Positions 32,536 to 42,341 of a DNA stretch of 64,000 nucleotides are shown in pieces (position 1 is the first letter of the stretch; every line of letters starts with the position of its first letter). The DNA comes from Lachnospiraceae bacterium. GTDB lineage: Bacteria; Bacillota; Clostridia; Lachnospirales; Lachnospiraceae. A program made the position numbers and the translations under genes. Below the pieces are notes generated by a model that ran no database searches, had not been told where the DNA came from, and saw nothing but the letters and a program-made list of their open reading frames with translations. The DNA is taken from NCBI GenBank assembly GCA_017468395.1, contig JAFUIR010000013.1, positions 62,001 through 126,000 of the forward strand, in the 5' to 3' direction.

Positions 32536-34248
32536 TTACAGAGAGTTAGCGTTTGCAACAACTTTCTTCAGAGCTTCCAGTGCTTCATCAGGAAGTTTGT
32601 CGTAGCCTTCTTTCTTCACAGCGAAACCTTCAACAGCGTCTACACGGTTCTGCATAGCATTCTTCAATGCTTCTACATAATTCTTGTCGCTCATGTCAGG
32701 TGTGAAGTCACCGGTCTTACCGGACCAATCGTACATAATCTCGATATCATCGAAGTTAGCCCATTTTTCAAATTTAGCTTTACCTTCAACGATTGTCTCA
32801 AGAATACCAAGTGTATCAGCGGGTTTAACTTTTTTGCCCATGAAATCACCTGTATTTACGATGTAGCAGTCTACATTCTTCTCTTCAACCAGCTTTTTGA
32901 ACTTCTCATAGTCGTTAACCAGAGGATATGTTCTGAAGGGGTTAGCATAAGGAACGATACGAAGTGCGTTCATATCTGTACCTGCAGCAACACGTTCTGC
33001 TGTAGAAGTCTTTGTAGCCAGTGTAGCACCCATAACAGATGCCAAAGCCGCACCTTTCAGTTTAACTACAGGAGGAATGGTAGGGTCTTTCATAATCCAG
33101 AAGATTGCATTTACGGGAGCGTCAATCTTGTCTACGCGGTTAGGAGACCACAGTTTGGATTTGATTGCACGGCCGTTACCGTTTCTGATATCTTCTGTAA
33201 CAAGCTGGATTTTGCCATTCTCGTCCAGAGTTGCGGAACAGTTCTGAGCAGACAACAGATATTCGTTGTCAGGGCAGCCTGTAGGATAATCGGAAGTCTT
33301 ATCGAAATAAGTAGGCTCCAGAGCGATGGATGCACATGTATCTGTGTTGATAATGAAAGCATCGTCGTGAAGAACTTTGATTTCGTATTTACCGCCGTGT
33401 TTTGCATGTGTAAGTGTAGATTTACCGGAACCTGACAAACCGTATACGGATGCAACGTATTTGGAACCGTCAGCAAGGATGTACTCTTTCTGACCGCCGT
33501 GGCAGGAAGCGTAACCGTTTCTGTTAGCCAGAGCCCAAGCCATTGTCAGAGTACCTTTTTTGTGCTCACCAAAATATTTCATACCCAGGATTGCTGCGCA
33601 GTTTTCGTTTGTATCGAAGTAGCACAGTGTCAAAGGATCGCTCAGGCAGCTGTAATCTACGTCAGGTCTCTCAGCAGGTGCCCACTGGGGATCGGAGAAG
33701 ATGTAGATATCAGGCTCTTTGCCATCGCCTACAGGTTTGGAATTTTTGTACATTTTTACATATTCATCAGACATGTACTGGAAGTTAATCATCCAGTTGT
33801 AAAGCAGGTTCTCTTCTCCTTCGGGAATCAGAAGGTGTGCTTTAACCATGAATTCAGGATCAAGACCTACGAAACATTCAGCGTGGTACATTGTTTTCCA
33901 ACGTGTTTCATAGATAGCGTCCATAACAACTTTGTCAAGTTTTACTTCATCAACGCCGGGTTCGCCTTTAATACGGCGTGCCTGTGCATAACGGCCTGTT
34001 ACTGCACCATCGTTGAACAGAAGAACTTTTGCATCTTTCTCAAGACCAAATGTCTCACCATCTTTAACGGGCATATCTGTAACGATTGTTCCGGGTGAAT
34101 TTTTAGCCAGTTCATAAGCTTCTTTCAGTGTGTTTACTTTCACTACATTGTTTCCGTAAAAAGCTGCTTCGATAATGGAACGGGTTCTGGAAAATCCCGG
34201 CTTACCTGCACCGATTTCGGAAATGGGATAATATGCTTTTGTTGACAT
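32536..34248 (-). CDS. pckA: Phosphoenolpyruvate carboxykinase (ATP)
   Basis: A 570-residue enzyme interconverting oxaloacetate and PEP with ATP/ADP. The kinase-1a loop GLSGSGKST and metal-binding VLHDDAFI are intact, and the family substrate segments SDPLTLCYFDTNENCAAILGM and KTSTAERVA are present. In anaerobes of this group the enzyme often runs in the PEP-carboxylating direction toward C4 acids. Its own promoter (34352-34380) and terminator make it monocistronic. AAGGAGGACATAGT precedes the ATG. Confidence 0.95.
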   Translation of the reverse strand: MSTKAYYPISEIGAGKPGFSRTRSIIEAAFYGNNVVKVNTLKEAYELAKNSPGTIVTDMPVKDGETFGLEKDAKVLLFNDGAVTGRYAQARRIKGEPGVDEVKLDKVVMDAIYETRWKTMYHAECFVGLDPEFMVKAHLLIPEGEENLLYNWMINFQYMSDEYVKMYKNSKPVGDGKEPDIYIFSDPQWAPAERPDVDYSCLSDPLTLCYFDTNENCAAILGMKYFGEHKKGTLTMAWALANRNGYASCHGGQKEYILADGSKYVASVYGLSGSGKSTLTHAKHGGKYEIKVLHDDAFIINTDTCASIALEPTYFDKTSDYPTGCPDNEYLLSAQNCSATLDENGKIQLVTEDIRNGNGRAIKSKLWSPNRVDKIDAPVNAIFWIMKDPTIPPVVKLKGAALASVMGATLATKTSTAERVAAGTDMNALRIVPYANPFRTYPLVNDYEKFKKLVEEKNVDCYIVNTGDFMGKKVKPADTLGILETIVEGKAKFEKWANFDDIEIMYDWSGKTGDFTPDMSDKNYVEALKNAMQNRVDAVEGFAVKKEGYDKLPDEALEALKKVVANANSL

Positions 34249-34351
34249 ACTATGTCCTCCTTAATTAATATGTATTTTTACCGCTTTGCGGTAGCCTGCC
34301 GAATCGTACAAAAGCCTCTGCAATAAAATACTCGCCTTGTACGTCAAGTTT

Positions 34352-34380
34352 ATTATCGCAGAGAGCCTTTGAAAAGTCAA
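34352..34380 (-). promoter_or_regulatory. Promoter of pckA with about 95-base leader
   Basis: Minus-strand TTGACT (34375-34380), a 17-base spacer, GATAAT (34352-34357). The leader carries a small hairpin TACCGC-AAA-GCGGTA near 34280-34295 before the ribosome-binding site. Confidence 0.78.
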
Positions 34381-34429
34381 TATTCCGAGCCAAAAAATGT
34401 AAGCATTTTCATTTATTATTTTTGACCTG

Positions 34430-36232
34430 CTACACTTCTTTTGTGGCTTCCTTCAGCCATTCCCGCTCTTCTTCATTCAGGTAGGGAGAAATTTTCTCAA
34501 ATACCTGTCTGTGATACTCGTTCAGGAAGGCTCTGTTTTCCGCCGTCATATATTTTACATCAATGGCTTCCAAATCAATGGGCGCATAGGTCAGGGTGTC
34601 AAAACTCATAAATTGTCCATCCCCGTTTTTCACATCATTTTTTGCCACCATAATATTTTCAATGCGGATGCCATGACTTCCCTCGATATACACACCGGGC
34701 TCGTTGCTGATGTCCATGCCCGCTTCTATCACTGCTTCGGTCATTCCCTCCGCAAACTTCCAGCGGATATTTTGAGGACCTTCATGCACATTCAAAATAT
34801 AACCGATTCCGTGACCGGTACCGCATTTATAGTCAATGCCCATATTCCACAGGGGCTGTCTTGCCAAAATATCCAGATTTCTTCCGGTACAGCCGTACAG
34901 CCACTTTGCATGGGTCAACTGTAGCATGCCGGACGCCACCGCTGTATAATGACATTTAATCTCATCGGATATAGGTCCCAGCACAATGGTTCTGGTCACA
35001 TCTGTGGTACCGCCCATATACTGTCCTCCGGAGTCCACCAGCAGCATTCCTTCCGGTGCCAGTACCGCATGGCTTTCCGGTGTTGCTTCATAATGCATCA
35101 TAGCCGCATTTTCTTTGTAACCGGAAATGGTAGGGAACGACAAGTCCAAAAATCCGGGAATTTGTCTGCGCAGGTTGTCCAAATAATCTGCCGCAGTAAT
35201 CTCCGTCATTTCCATTTTTCCTACATTTTTCTTTACCCAGTAAATGAACTTGGTCAGCGCCACGCTGTCCTGTAAATACACTCTCTTCATATTTTCCAGT
35301 TCCACAGGATTTTTAATGGCTTTTAAAAGTTCTGTAGGATTCTTTTTGTTTACGGCGCTGCATTTATCCGCCACTTTCTTATACAGGGTGTAATTACAGT
35401 GCCTCATGTCCGTCAGCACTTGGATTCCTGCAGGCATTTCCGCCTCCAAAAATCCCACAGTCTCCCCATACCGGCGCACTTCTACCCCGGCCTTATCCAG
35501 ATGTTCACTCACTTCCCGGCAAAGAGCTTCTTTCTGGAGAAAAAGTGTCGCACTGTCAGCTGTAATATAGCCGTAACTTAAGGCCACCGGATTACATTCC
35601 ACATCACAGCCTCTGATGTTAAAAAGCCACATCAAATCATCCAATTTGGTAAGCAGCAGGGCATCTGTCTTTTCTTCTGCCATTTTCGTTCTGACATCCC
35701 CCAGTTTCTCTGTCACACTCCTGCCTGCCAGTTCATCAGAAACCACAAAAGTTTTTCCGCAGGGAAGAGCCGGTCTGTCTGACCATACTTTTTCTGCCAA
35801 ATCATCTTCGTAGGCAATGGTTATTCCCTTTTGTTGCAATTCCTTTTCATACTGTGCACCGGCAGATGCGTTTACCACTCTTCCGTCAAAACCCAGGGTC
35901 TGCCCTTCCTGCATCTTATCCTTCAGCAGTTCCAAAATGGTGGGTACACCCTCTTCTCCCATTTTAAAAAGTGTTACGCCGCTTCCTTCCAGTTCTTTTT
36001 CCGCCTGGATAAAATATCTTCCGTCCGTCCAAAGACCCGCACCATCCTGCCAAACCACCAAGGTTCCGTTAGAGCCCGTAAAGCCGCAGAAATACTCTCT
36101 TACCTTAAAATATTCATTCACATACTCGGAGTTGTGGAAATCCGCTGTGGGCATCATATAAAAGTCAACTTTTGCCTCTTCCATCGCCGACCGCAGATTC
36201 TTTATTCTATCCATAATCACTTTGTTTTCCAT
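34430..36232 (-). CDS. pepP: Xaa-Pro aminopeptidase family protein (M24B)
   Basis: A 600-residue manganese peptidase of the three-domain aminopeptidase P type. Two creatinase-like N-terminal domains (start MENKVIMDRIKNLRSAM; WTDGRYFIQAEKEL) precede the pita-bread catalytic domain with metal ligands in LLVDSGGQYMGGTTDVTRT, GTGHGIGYILNVHEGP, DISNEPGVYIEG and GIRIENI. It removes the N-terminal residue before proline. I chose the ATG at 36232 because AGGAGGATACTAAA, made of the last codons of deoC, is directly upstream. Coupled to deoC. Confidence 0.94.
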   Translation of the reverse strand: MENKVIMDRIKNLRSAMEEAKVDFYMMPTADFHNSEYVNEYFKVREYFCGFTGSNGTLVVWQDGAGLWTDGRYFIQAEKELEGSGVTLFKMGEEGVPTILELLKDKMQEGQTLGFDGRVVNASAGAQYEKELQQKGITIAYEDDLAEKVWSDRPALPCGKTFVVSDELAGRSVTEKLGDVRTKMAEEKTDALLLTKLDDLMWLFNIRGCDVECNPVALSYGYITADSATLFLQKEALCREVSEHLDKAGVEVRRYGETVGFLEAEMPAGIQVLTDMRHCNYTLYKKVADKCSAVNKKNPTELLKAIKNPVELENMKRVYLQDSVALTKFIYWVKKNVGKMEMTEITAADYLDNLRRQIPGFLDLSFPTISGYKENAAMMHYEATPESHAVLAPEGMLLVDSGGQYMGGTTDVTRTIVLGPISDEIKCHYTAVASGMLQLTHAKWLYGCTGRNLDILARQPLWNMGIDYKCGTGHGIGYILNVHEGPQNIRWKFAEGMTEAVIEAGMDISNEPGVYIEGSHGIRIENIMVAKNDVKNGDGQFMSFDTLTYAPIDLEAIDVKYMTAENRAFLNEYHRQVFEKISPYLNEEEREWLKEATKEV

Positions 36233-36233
36233 T

Positions 36234-36899
36234 TTAGTATCCTCCTGTGGTCTCGCCCTTGCAAAGTCCCACGGCTCTGGACGTACCAATCCTGTCACAG
36301 CCCAGATTTAAGAAAGTTTCCAAGTCCTCCAATGTGGACACGCCGCCCGCAGCCTTGATTTTTACATCCGGTCCGATATTTTCTTTCATCAGTTTTACAT
36401 CTTCCACTGTAGCCCCGCCTGTGCCAAAACCGGTGGAAGTTTTAATATAATCAGCGCCTGCCTCGGTAACGGATTTGCACATGGCAATTTTTTCTTCCCT
36501 AGTCAGATAACAGGTCTCGATAATAACCTTCAAAATGTGGTCGCCGCAAGCCTTTTTCAGCGTCTTTATTTCCTCTGTCACTTTATGATAATCGCCGTTT
36601 TTTACATCGCTGATATTAATAACCATATCAATTTCGTCACAGCCGTCCTCAAGAGCCTTTACTGTCTCTGCCACCTTTGCCTCGGTGTTACAATATCCCA
36701 GAGGAAAGCCCACCACGGTACAAATGTTAATATTCGGTCCGAAATTTTCACGAACCCTTTTTACATAACAGGAAGGAATACAGACACTGGCTGTATGAAA
36801 CTGTAATGCCTCCCCACAAAGATTTTTGATATCCTCCCATGTAGCAAATGCCTTTAACTGTGTGTGGTCCACATGGGACAGCATTTCCTGTACTGTCAT
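36234..36899 (-). CDS. deoC: Deoxyribose-phosphate aldolase
   Basis: A 221-residue class I aldolase that splits 2-deoxyribose 5-phosphate into acetaldehyde and glyceraldehyde 3-phosphate, used in nucleoside catabolism. It begins VDHTQLKAFATWEDI and has the proton-relay lysine and aspartate region VIIETCYL, the Schiff-base lysine in GADYIKTSTGFG and KAAGGVSTLEDLETFL. Length is normal. It is first in a two-gene unit with the M24 aminopeptidase, whose ribosome-binding site overlaps its stop codon. A possible weak promoter with TACAAT lies near 36945. Confidence 0.97.
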   Translation of the reverse strand: MTVQEMLSHVDHTQLKAFATWEDIKNLCGEALQFHTASVCIPSCYVKRVRENFGPNINICTVVGFPLGYCNTEAKVAETVKALEDGCDEIDMVINISDVKNGDYHKVTEEIKTLKKACGDHILKVIIETCYLTREEKIAMCKSVTEAGADYIKTSTGFGTGGATVEDVKLMKENIGPDVKIKAAGGVSTLEDLETFLNLGCDRIGTSRAVGLCKGETTGGY

Positions 36900-37007
36900 A
36901 TTTTTAAGCCTCCCGCTTTTTATTTTCCGAATGTCTTTATTGTAATACGGGAAGAAAAAAAAATCTATCCGCCACCCATAAAAACTTTATAAATTTCTCG
37001 ATTTTTC

Positions 37008-37036
37008 TTGCCACCCATTTTTCCCCATGATAAACT
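37008..37036 (+). promoter_or_regulatory. Promoter of citrate synthase gene
   Basis: TTGCCA (37008-37013), a 17-base spacer, TAAACT (37031-37036) preceded by TGA as an extended -10. Confidence 0.6.
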
Positions 37037-37101
37037 AATGGCACATCTTTTCAAAGGTACAATTTATTTGCCAAAGAATTCAAGAAAGGGGGAGCGATCA
37101 A

Positions 37102-38466
37102 ATGGATCAATTTACTTACTACGATATCACACCCGAAATCCTGCGCCTGGCCGGTCTTTCCGAGCAAAATGACATTATCGAGACCGAACTTTTTACCAAA
37201 TATGATGTTAAACGCGGTCTTCGCGATTTGAACGGAAAAGGCGTTCTTGCAGGTTTGACCCATATTTCCGATGTGCGTGCCACTGAAATCATAAACGGAG
37301 AGTCAGTCCCTGCCCACGGCAAACTTTTTTACCGGGGTTACAATGTGGAAGACCTTGTAAACGGTTTCACTAATGAAAACCGCTTCGGTTTCGAGGAAAC
37401 CACTTATCTTCTGCTTTTCGGACAGTTGCCTAACAAGGATGAACTTGCCAATTTTCAAAAAATGCTGGCTACCTATCGCACTCTTCCCACAAGTTTTGTA
37501 AGGGATATTATTATGAAAGCACCCAGCCGGGATATGATGAATACCCTGGCACGAAGTGTTCTGACACTTTATTCTTACGATGACAGAGCAGACGATACTT
37601 CCCTTCCCAATGTGCTCAGACAGTGCCTGCAGTTAATCAGTCTGTTCCCGCTGCTTTCCATTTACGGTTATCAGGCATACAGCCACTACCACGATGGAAA
37701 CAGTTTATTCATTCACCAGCCGGTTCCTGAATATTCCACTGCGGAAAATATTTTACACATCTTAAGGCCTGACGGGAAATTTACACCTCTTGAGGCTAAG
37801 ATTTTGGATATTGCACTGGTACTTCATATGGAACACGGCGGAGGAAACAACTCTTCTTTCACAACTCATGTTGTTACCTCCTCACTTACAGACACCTATT
37901 CTACCATTGCAGCTGCCATCGGCTCATTAAAAGGTCCCCGCCACGGCGGTGCCAATATTAAAGTGGTGCAGATGTTTGAGGAAATGAAAAAGGAAGTTTC
38001 CGACTGGACAGATGATGAAGAAATCTCTGCGTACTTAAAGAAATTATTACATAAAGAAGCCTTCGACCATGCAGGGCTCATCTACGGTGTAGGTCATGCC
38101 ATCTACTCCAAATCCGATCCCCGTGCAGTAATTTTCCGCTCTTTCGTGGAAAAACTTTCTGTGGAAAAAGGTCTTCACAAAGAGTTTGAACTTTATGCTG
38201 CTGTGGAGCGCCTTGCTCCCCGGATTATCGCCGAAGAACGCAAAATGTATAAAGGCGTCAGCATTAACGTAGACTTCTATTCAGGCTTTGTATATCACAT
38301 GCTTGGACTTCCCATGGAACTGTACACTCCTATTTTTGCCATTGCCAGAATTTCCGGCTGGAGTGCACACCGTCTGGAGGAACTGGCTAACAATGGAAAA
38401 ATTATCCGTCCCGCCTACAAACCGGTTATCGAGGATCAGGATTACATTACATTGGACAATCGCTAA
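37102..38466 (+). CDS. gltA: Citrate synthase (citrate/2-methylcitrate synthase family)
   Basis: A 454-residue enzyme condensing oxaloacetate and acetyl-CoA. The three catalytic positions are present: His in MEHGGGNNSSFTTHVV, His in GVGHAIYSKSDPRA and Asp in NVDFYSGF, with the CoA loop SLKGPRHGGAN. The first 45 residues (YYDITPEILRLAGLSEQ) are an N-terminal extension seen in clostridial forms. The gene stands alone with its own promoter and terminator; no aconitase or isocitrate dehydrogenase gene is in the window. It likely feeds glutamate synthesis through a partial oxidative branch. Confidence 0.95.
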   Translation: MDQFTYYDITPEILRLAGLSEQNDIIETELFTKYDVKRGLRDLNGKGVLAGLTHISDVRATEIINGESVPAHGKLFYRGYNVEDLVNGFTNENRFGFEETTYLLLFGQLPNKDELANFQKMLATYRTLPTSFVRDIIMKAPSRDMMNTLARSVLTLYSYDDRADDTSLPNVLRQCLQLISLFPLLSIYGYQAYSHYHDGNSLFIHQPVPEYSTAENILHILRPDGKFTPLEAKILDIALVLHMEHGGGNNSSFTTHVVTSSLTDTYSTIAAAIGSLKGPRHGGANIKVVQMFEEMKKEVSDWTDDEEISAYLKKLLHKEAFDHAGLIYGVGHAIYSKSDPRAVIFRSFVEKLSVEKGLHKEFELYAAVERLAPRIIAEERKMYKGVSINVDFYSGFVYHMLGLPMELYTPIFAIARISGWSAHRLEELANNGKIIRPAYKPVIEDQDYITLDNR

Positions 38467-38483
38467 TCAAACATAAAAAACGA

Positions 38484-38530
38484 AAAAACAACTACGGTGT
38501 TTCCAAAAATTTCCACCGTAGTTGTTTCAT
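38484..38530. terminator. Bidirectional terminator
   Basis: AACAACTACGGTG/CACCGTAGTTGTT, a 13-bp stem with a 14-base loop, flanked by A-run and T-rich sequence, between the convergent citrate synthase and response-regulator genes. Confidence 0.88.
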
Positions 38531-38582
38531 TTTACAAAATCACTTAGTACACTTCAGCATAATTTTTTAATGGTTTATCACT

Positions 38583-39920
38583 TTATTCCGCAGTTGCTTT
38601 TTTTAATGTCTCTATATCGTATACAATCTCGTAACCGTTTTCCATAAACTCACTTTGGCATTTATTAATAACCCGCTCTGCCACTTTTCCGCCATCGCTT
38701 AGGTTGGCATCTAACAGTAAAATTACATACTGGGAATTATTATAACGGTTTGCAACATCCGCCTTACGCAAAGAATTGATAATGGTATCTTCCAGTAAAC
38801 GCAATAATTTTCCTGTGTTTTCCGGATTTTGCTCCATCCCCTCTCTGGCTCTTACGGAAAACAGTACCATCTGTACCTTTTGTTTGGACCTTTCCACGGA
38901 ACGCTGGATAAAATGACAAATCTGGGTAAAGCCGGCGTATTCCAACTGGAATGCACCTTTATATCCTTTTTTGTCCGTAATGCGTTCCTGAATCTGTTCG
39001 ATGTCCACCTGTTTGCTTATTTCAAAGTCAAAATTCTCTTTTTCCTGGTAGAAACGATAAGTATTTTTTCCGTTATTTTTGGCATTATAAAGGGCTTTGT
39101 CCGCTTTATTATAAAGAGTTACAAAATCCGTACCGTCTGTGGGCATACCGGCAATACCTGCGGACACACTGATGCCCGTCTCTTCGCCTTTTACCACCTT
39201 GACCGCATCCCACAGTTCCTGCATCCACTCCCTCATGAAAACATCAAACTCGTTTTTAGTACAGGAATCATTGAAAAATACAGCAAATTCGTCACCGCCC
39301 AGGCGACATGCCACATCGTTTACTTTCATTTTATACAGCAGACCTTCGGCAAATCTCGAAAGCACCGCATCCCCGATTAAATGACCGAAATTATCATTGA
39401 CACTCTTAAAATTATCCATGTCAAAGAGCACCAAAACGCCTTTGCCGCCCTGTTCACCCGTGAAATTTACCACTTTCTGAAGATAACTTCTGTTCCAAAG
39501 TCCTGTAAGAACATCTTTCTTCGCCATCATCTCCAGCAGTCTTTTCATATCTTCACTTTCTATAACACGCTTAACTCTGCATCGCATGACATCGGGATTG
39601 AAAGGCTTATGGATATAATCCATGGCTCCCATCTGAAAGCCCATTACTTCGCTTTCCACACCGGTATCCGCTGTCAAAAAAATGATGGGGACATTGGTAA
39701 GTCCCGGCATTTGCCGTATTTTTCCGAACACTTCATAACCATCCATGTCAGGCATTATAATATCCAGCAAAATCAAATCCGGCACTTCTTTTTCCAGAAT
39801 TTCCAGCGCCTGCTTGCCGGAAGAAGCCATAGTCAATCTGTATTGATCCTTTAGCACATCTTCCGCGCATCTTAAATTTAATCTTACATCATCCACCACT
39901 AGTATGTGTTTTTTCTTCAT
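38583..39920 (-). CDS. Response regulator with GGDEF domain (diguanylate cyclase), extra degenerate C-terminal GGDEF-like region
   Basis: A 445-residue protein. Residues 4-120 are a receiver domain with phospho-acceptor Asp in LILLDIIMPDMDGYEVF and Lys in YIHKPF. Residues about 130-295 are a GGDEF cyclase domain (DVLTGLWNRSYLQ; DMDNFKSVNDNFGH; CRLGGDEFAVFF). No RxxD inhibitory motif stands out. Residues about 320-440 look like a third, truncated nucleotidyl-cyclase-like fold (TGKLLRLLEDTIINSLRKADVANRYNNSQYVILLL) without the catalytic signature. Phosphorylation should switch c-di-GMP synthesis. No partner kinase gene is adjacent. Confidence 0.93.
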   Translation of the reverse strand: MKKKHILVVDDVRLNLRCAEDVLKDQYRLTMASSGKQALEILEKEVPDLILLDIIMPDMDGYEVFGKIRQMPGLTNVPIIFLTADTGVESEVMGFQMGAMDYIHKPFNPDVMRCRVKRVIESEDMKRLLEMMAKKDVLTGLWNRSYLQKVVNFTGEQGGKGVLVLFDMDNFKSVNDNFGHLIGDAVLSRFAEGLLYKMKVNDVACRLGGDEFAVFFNDSCTKNEFDVFMREWMQELWDAVKVVKGEETGISVSAGIAGMPTDGTDFVTLYNKADKALYNAKNNGKNTYRFYQEKENFDFEISKQVDIEQIQERITDKKGYKGAFQLEYAGFTQICHFIQRSVERSKQKVQMVLFSVRAREGMEQNPENTGKLLRLLEDTIINSLRKADVANRYNNSQYVILLLDANLSDGGKVAERVINKCQSEFMENGYEIVYDIETLKKATAE

Positions 39921-39945
39921 GTATTACCCCAATTTTGCCCTTTAC

Positions 39946-41433
39946 TTACATACCCAAAAACTTCTTTACAACGTCCTTCATTTCTTCCTTGTCGCATACA
40001 TGGTCATGCAGAACCGGTGCGGTACGGATTTCTTCAATGGCATTGGGCACTGCCACATTTGCAATTTTAGAAAGTTCGTCCACCAGTTCAAAATCACCCA
40101 TTTCATCGTATTTTGCATCAATTGCGTTCATAACGCTTCTGGTAAATTTGAAAGGACTCGCTGTAGAAGCAATCACTGTCTTTTTCTCATCTTTGGTATC
40201 TGCCACGTATTTATCATAAACAGCCGCAGCTACTGCGGTGTGGGTATCAATGACATAACCGCAATCTTCATAGATGTCTTTAATCGTCTTGGCTGTGCAT
40301 GCTTCGTCCGCATAGTTTCCGTAGAAATCCTTAAGCTGGGCTTTCATTTCTCCGGTAATTTCATATTTACCCTGTCCTGAAAGCGCTGCCATAAGACTTG
40401 CGTTCTTTTCGGCATCATTACCTGCAATGCGGTAAATCAAACGCTCTAAGTTACTGGAAATCAAAATATCCATAGAAGGAGAAGTTGTCAGCACAAACTC
40501 GCGGTTTCTGTCATATACACCTGTCTCAAAGAAATCATAAAGCACTTTATTATCATTGGAAGCACAAATCAATTTGTCGATGGGCAGACCCATATTTTTT
40601 GCATAGAATGCCGCCAAAATATTACCGAAGTTACCGGTAGGCACTACCACGTTGATTGTTTCACCGTCAGCAATTTTCTCCTCTGCCAGAAGTTTTGCAT
40701 AAGCGTACACATAATAAACAATCTGGGGAACCAGACGTCCGATATTGATAGAGTTTGCGGAAGAAAACTGGAATCCTTTTTCCTCCATCTCTTTTGCCAG
40801 TTCTTTATCGGAGAAAATATTTTTCACACCGGTCTGTGCATCATCAAAATTTCCGGTAATTCCCACTACATATGTATTGGCACCCTTTTGTGTTACCATC
40901 TGTTTTTCCTGAATGGGGCTGACACCATTTTTAGGATAAAATACAACAATTCTGGTACCTTCCACATCCGCAAAACCGGCAAGCGCCGCTTTACCTGTAT
41001 CGCCGGAAGTTGCCGTAAGAATTACGATTTCATTTTTCACGTTATTCTTTCTTGCAGAAGTGATGAGCAGATGAGGCAAAATTGACAGTGCCATATCTTT
41101 AAATGCAATAGTTGCACCATGGAAAAGTTCCAAATAGTAAGCGCCCTTTGCTTCTACAAGAGGTGCAATCACTTCTGTATCAAATTTAGAATCATATGCC
41201 TTGGCAATACAATTCTTCAGTTCTTCCTCGGTAAAATCCGTAAGCAGAAGTTTCATAACTTCATAAGCCACTTCCTGATAGGTCATAGCAGAAAGTTCTT
41301 TTAATGTCTTATCTAAAGCCGGAATATGATCCGGAACAAACAAACCGCCATCATCGGACAATCCTTTCAAAATTGCCGCTGAGGCTGTTACCTTTTCATT
41401 TTGATTTCTGGTACTGCTGTAAAATACTTCCAT
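39946..41433 (-). CDS. thrC: Threonine synthase
   Basis: A 495-residue PLP enzyme converting O-phosphohomoserine to threonine. The PLP lysine lies in FHGATIAFKDMALSILPHLL, the phosphate-binding loop in TATSGDTGKAAL, and VPTGNFGNILAAFYAK is conserved. I chose the ATG at 41433, where GGAG lies upstream and the family N-terminus VFYSSTRNQ begins; a longer reading to 41514 adds 27 residues without support. It is followed closely by the response-regulator gene. No other threonine gene is adjacent. Confidence 0.95.
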   Translation of the reverse strand: MEVFYSSTRNQNEKVTASAAILKGLSDDGGLFVPDHIPALDKTLKELSAMTYQEVAYEVMKLLLTDFTEEELKNCIAKAYDSKFDTEVIAPLVEAKGAYYLELFHGATIAFKDMALSILPHLLITSARKNNVKNEIVILTATSGDTGKAALAGFADVEGTRIVVFYPKNGVSPIQEKQMVTQKGANTYVVGITGNFDDAQTGVKNIFSDKELAKEMEEKGFQFSSANSINIGRLVPQIVYYVYAYAKLLAEEKIADGETINVVVPTGNFGNILAAFYAKNMGLPIDKLICASNDNKVLYDFFETGVYDRNREFVLTTSPSMDILISSNLERLIYRIAGNDAEKNASLMAALSGQGKYEITGEMKAQLKDFYGNYADEACTAKTIKDIYEDCGYVIDTHTAVAAAVYDKYVADTKDEKKTVIASTASPFKFTRSVMNAIDAKYDEMGDFELVDELSKIANVAVPNAIEEIRTAPVLHDHVCDKEEMKDVVKKFLGM

Positions 41434-41540
41434 TGCAACTCCAATCTGCGCATTTTCCTGTAAATACGCCATTTTCTCTCTTAAATCGTAAAAAGTATAG
41501 CACAACTTTCCCATCTTCGCAATGTTATTGGAAAAATCTA

Positions 41541-42161
41541 TTATTTAAAAAATTCATGACCGCCATAACTGAAAAGAAACTCAAGCCGCTGGTCAAACCA
41601 GTTCATCTTTTCCGGGTTTGCATGTTTGCGGGAGGCAAAATAAAGTGCCCCCTCAGAAATATCTTCTCCCATCAGTGCCCGCTCCACCGCACAGACCGTT
41701 TCTTCACTGACGTTCACGGCATAGTACCTTCCGTTACTTACCGGAGAAAACTGCCACGTTTGGCCGTCATTTTGAAAAACCACATCTTCTATCGTATCCG
41801 GAAAATCTTCACTCTTTACACGGTTTAAAATCACGTTTGCCACAAGCAGTTTTCCATTTTCATCCTCACCGCCCGCTTCTGCCTCCACAATGCGAAGCAA
41901 AACATTATAATCTTCCTCACAAAGTTGGTACAGCCTCTCCTGTTCTAACAAATCGTAACTTACCACTCTCTGACCGGAGGCCGCAACTTGTCCCATATTT
42001 TGTTGTCTTGTCATGTCATAGGTACTGGTAGCCTCTTCCAAATTAAGTCTAAAAGCCTCGGTGGCAAGCAGGCGGTTTACTTCCAGCCCCCTGACACAAA
42101 AAAGCGCTCCCAAAATAATGAAATTCCCCAAAAGTAATAGTGTCATATATTTTTTATACAT
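41541..42161 (-). CDS. SleB-like cell-wall hydrolase, membrane anchored
   Basis: A 206-residue protein. Residues 1-25 form a signal-anchor. The Hydrolase_2/SleB domain covers residues 75-206, with the predicted catalytic Glu in LLRIVEAEAGGEDENGKLL, then VANVILNRVKS, VFQNDGQTWQFSPVSNG and FASRKHANPEK. SleB enzymes are lytic transglycosylases that degrade spore cortex; relatives such as CwlJ and YkvT share the fold. No SleB-type peptidoglycan-binding domain is present. The gene lies upstream of thrC, which follows about 110 bases later. Confidence 0.9.
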   Translation of the reverse strand: MYKKYMTLLLLGNFIILGALFCVRGLEVNRLLATEAFRLNLEEATSTYDMTRQQNMGQVAASGQRVVSYDLLEQERLYQLCEEDYNVLLRIVEAEAGGEDENGKLLVANVILNRVKSEDFPDTIEDVVFQNDGQTWQFSPVSNGRYYAVNVSEETVCAVERALMGEDISEGALYFASRKHANPEKMNWFDQRLEFLFSYGGHEFFK

Positions 42162-42251
42162 AATCTTTCACACCCTTGTCCATAAACTTCCCCCTAATAT
42201 TTTATGCCCTTGTTATCCGGATTATGTCTGCTTTTCAAAACTTTTCCAGCA

Positions 42252-42280
42252 TTGCCATATTATTTTTACCATGCTATAAT
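42252..42280 (+). promoter_or_regulatory. Promoter of AP2-domain gene
   Basis: TTGCCA (42252-42257), a 17-base spacer, perfect TATAAT (42275-42280) preceded by TGC. About 60 bases upstream of the chosen start. Confidence 0.78.
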
Positions 42281-42341
42281 TTATTTAATATTCTTCTCAC
42301 AGATGAAAAATCACACATGGTTCACACAAAGGAGTACCTTC

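Noticed and set aside
32494..34098. Long plus-strand ORFs opposite pckA
   Set aside because: pckA on the minus strand has full family motifs, promoter and terminator; the plus ORFs have no recognisable domains or ribosome-binding sites.
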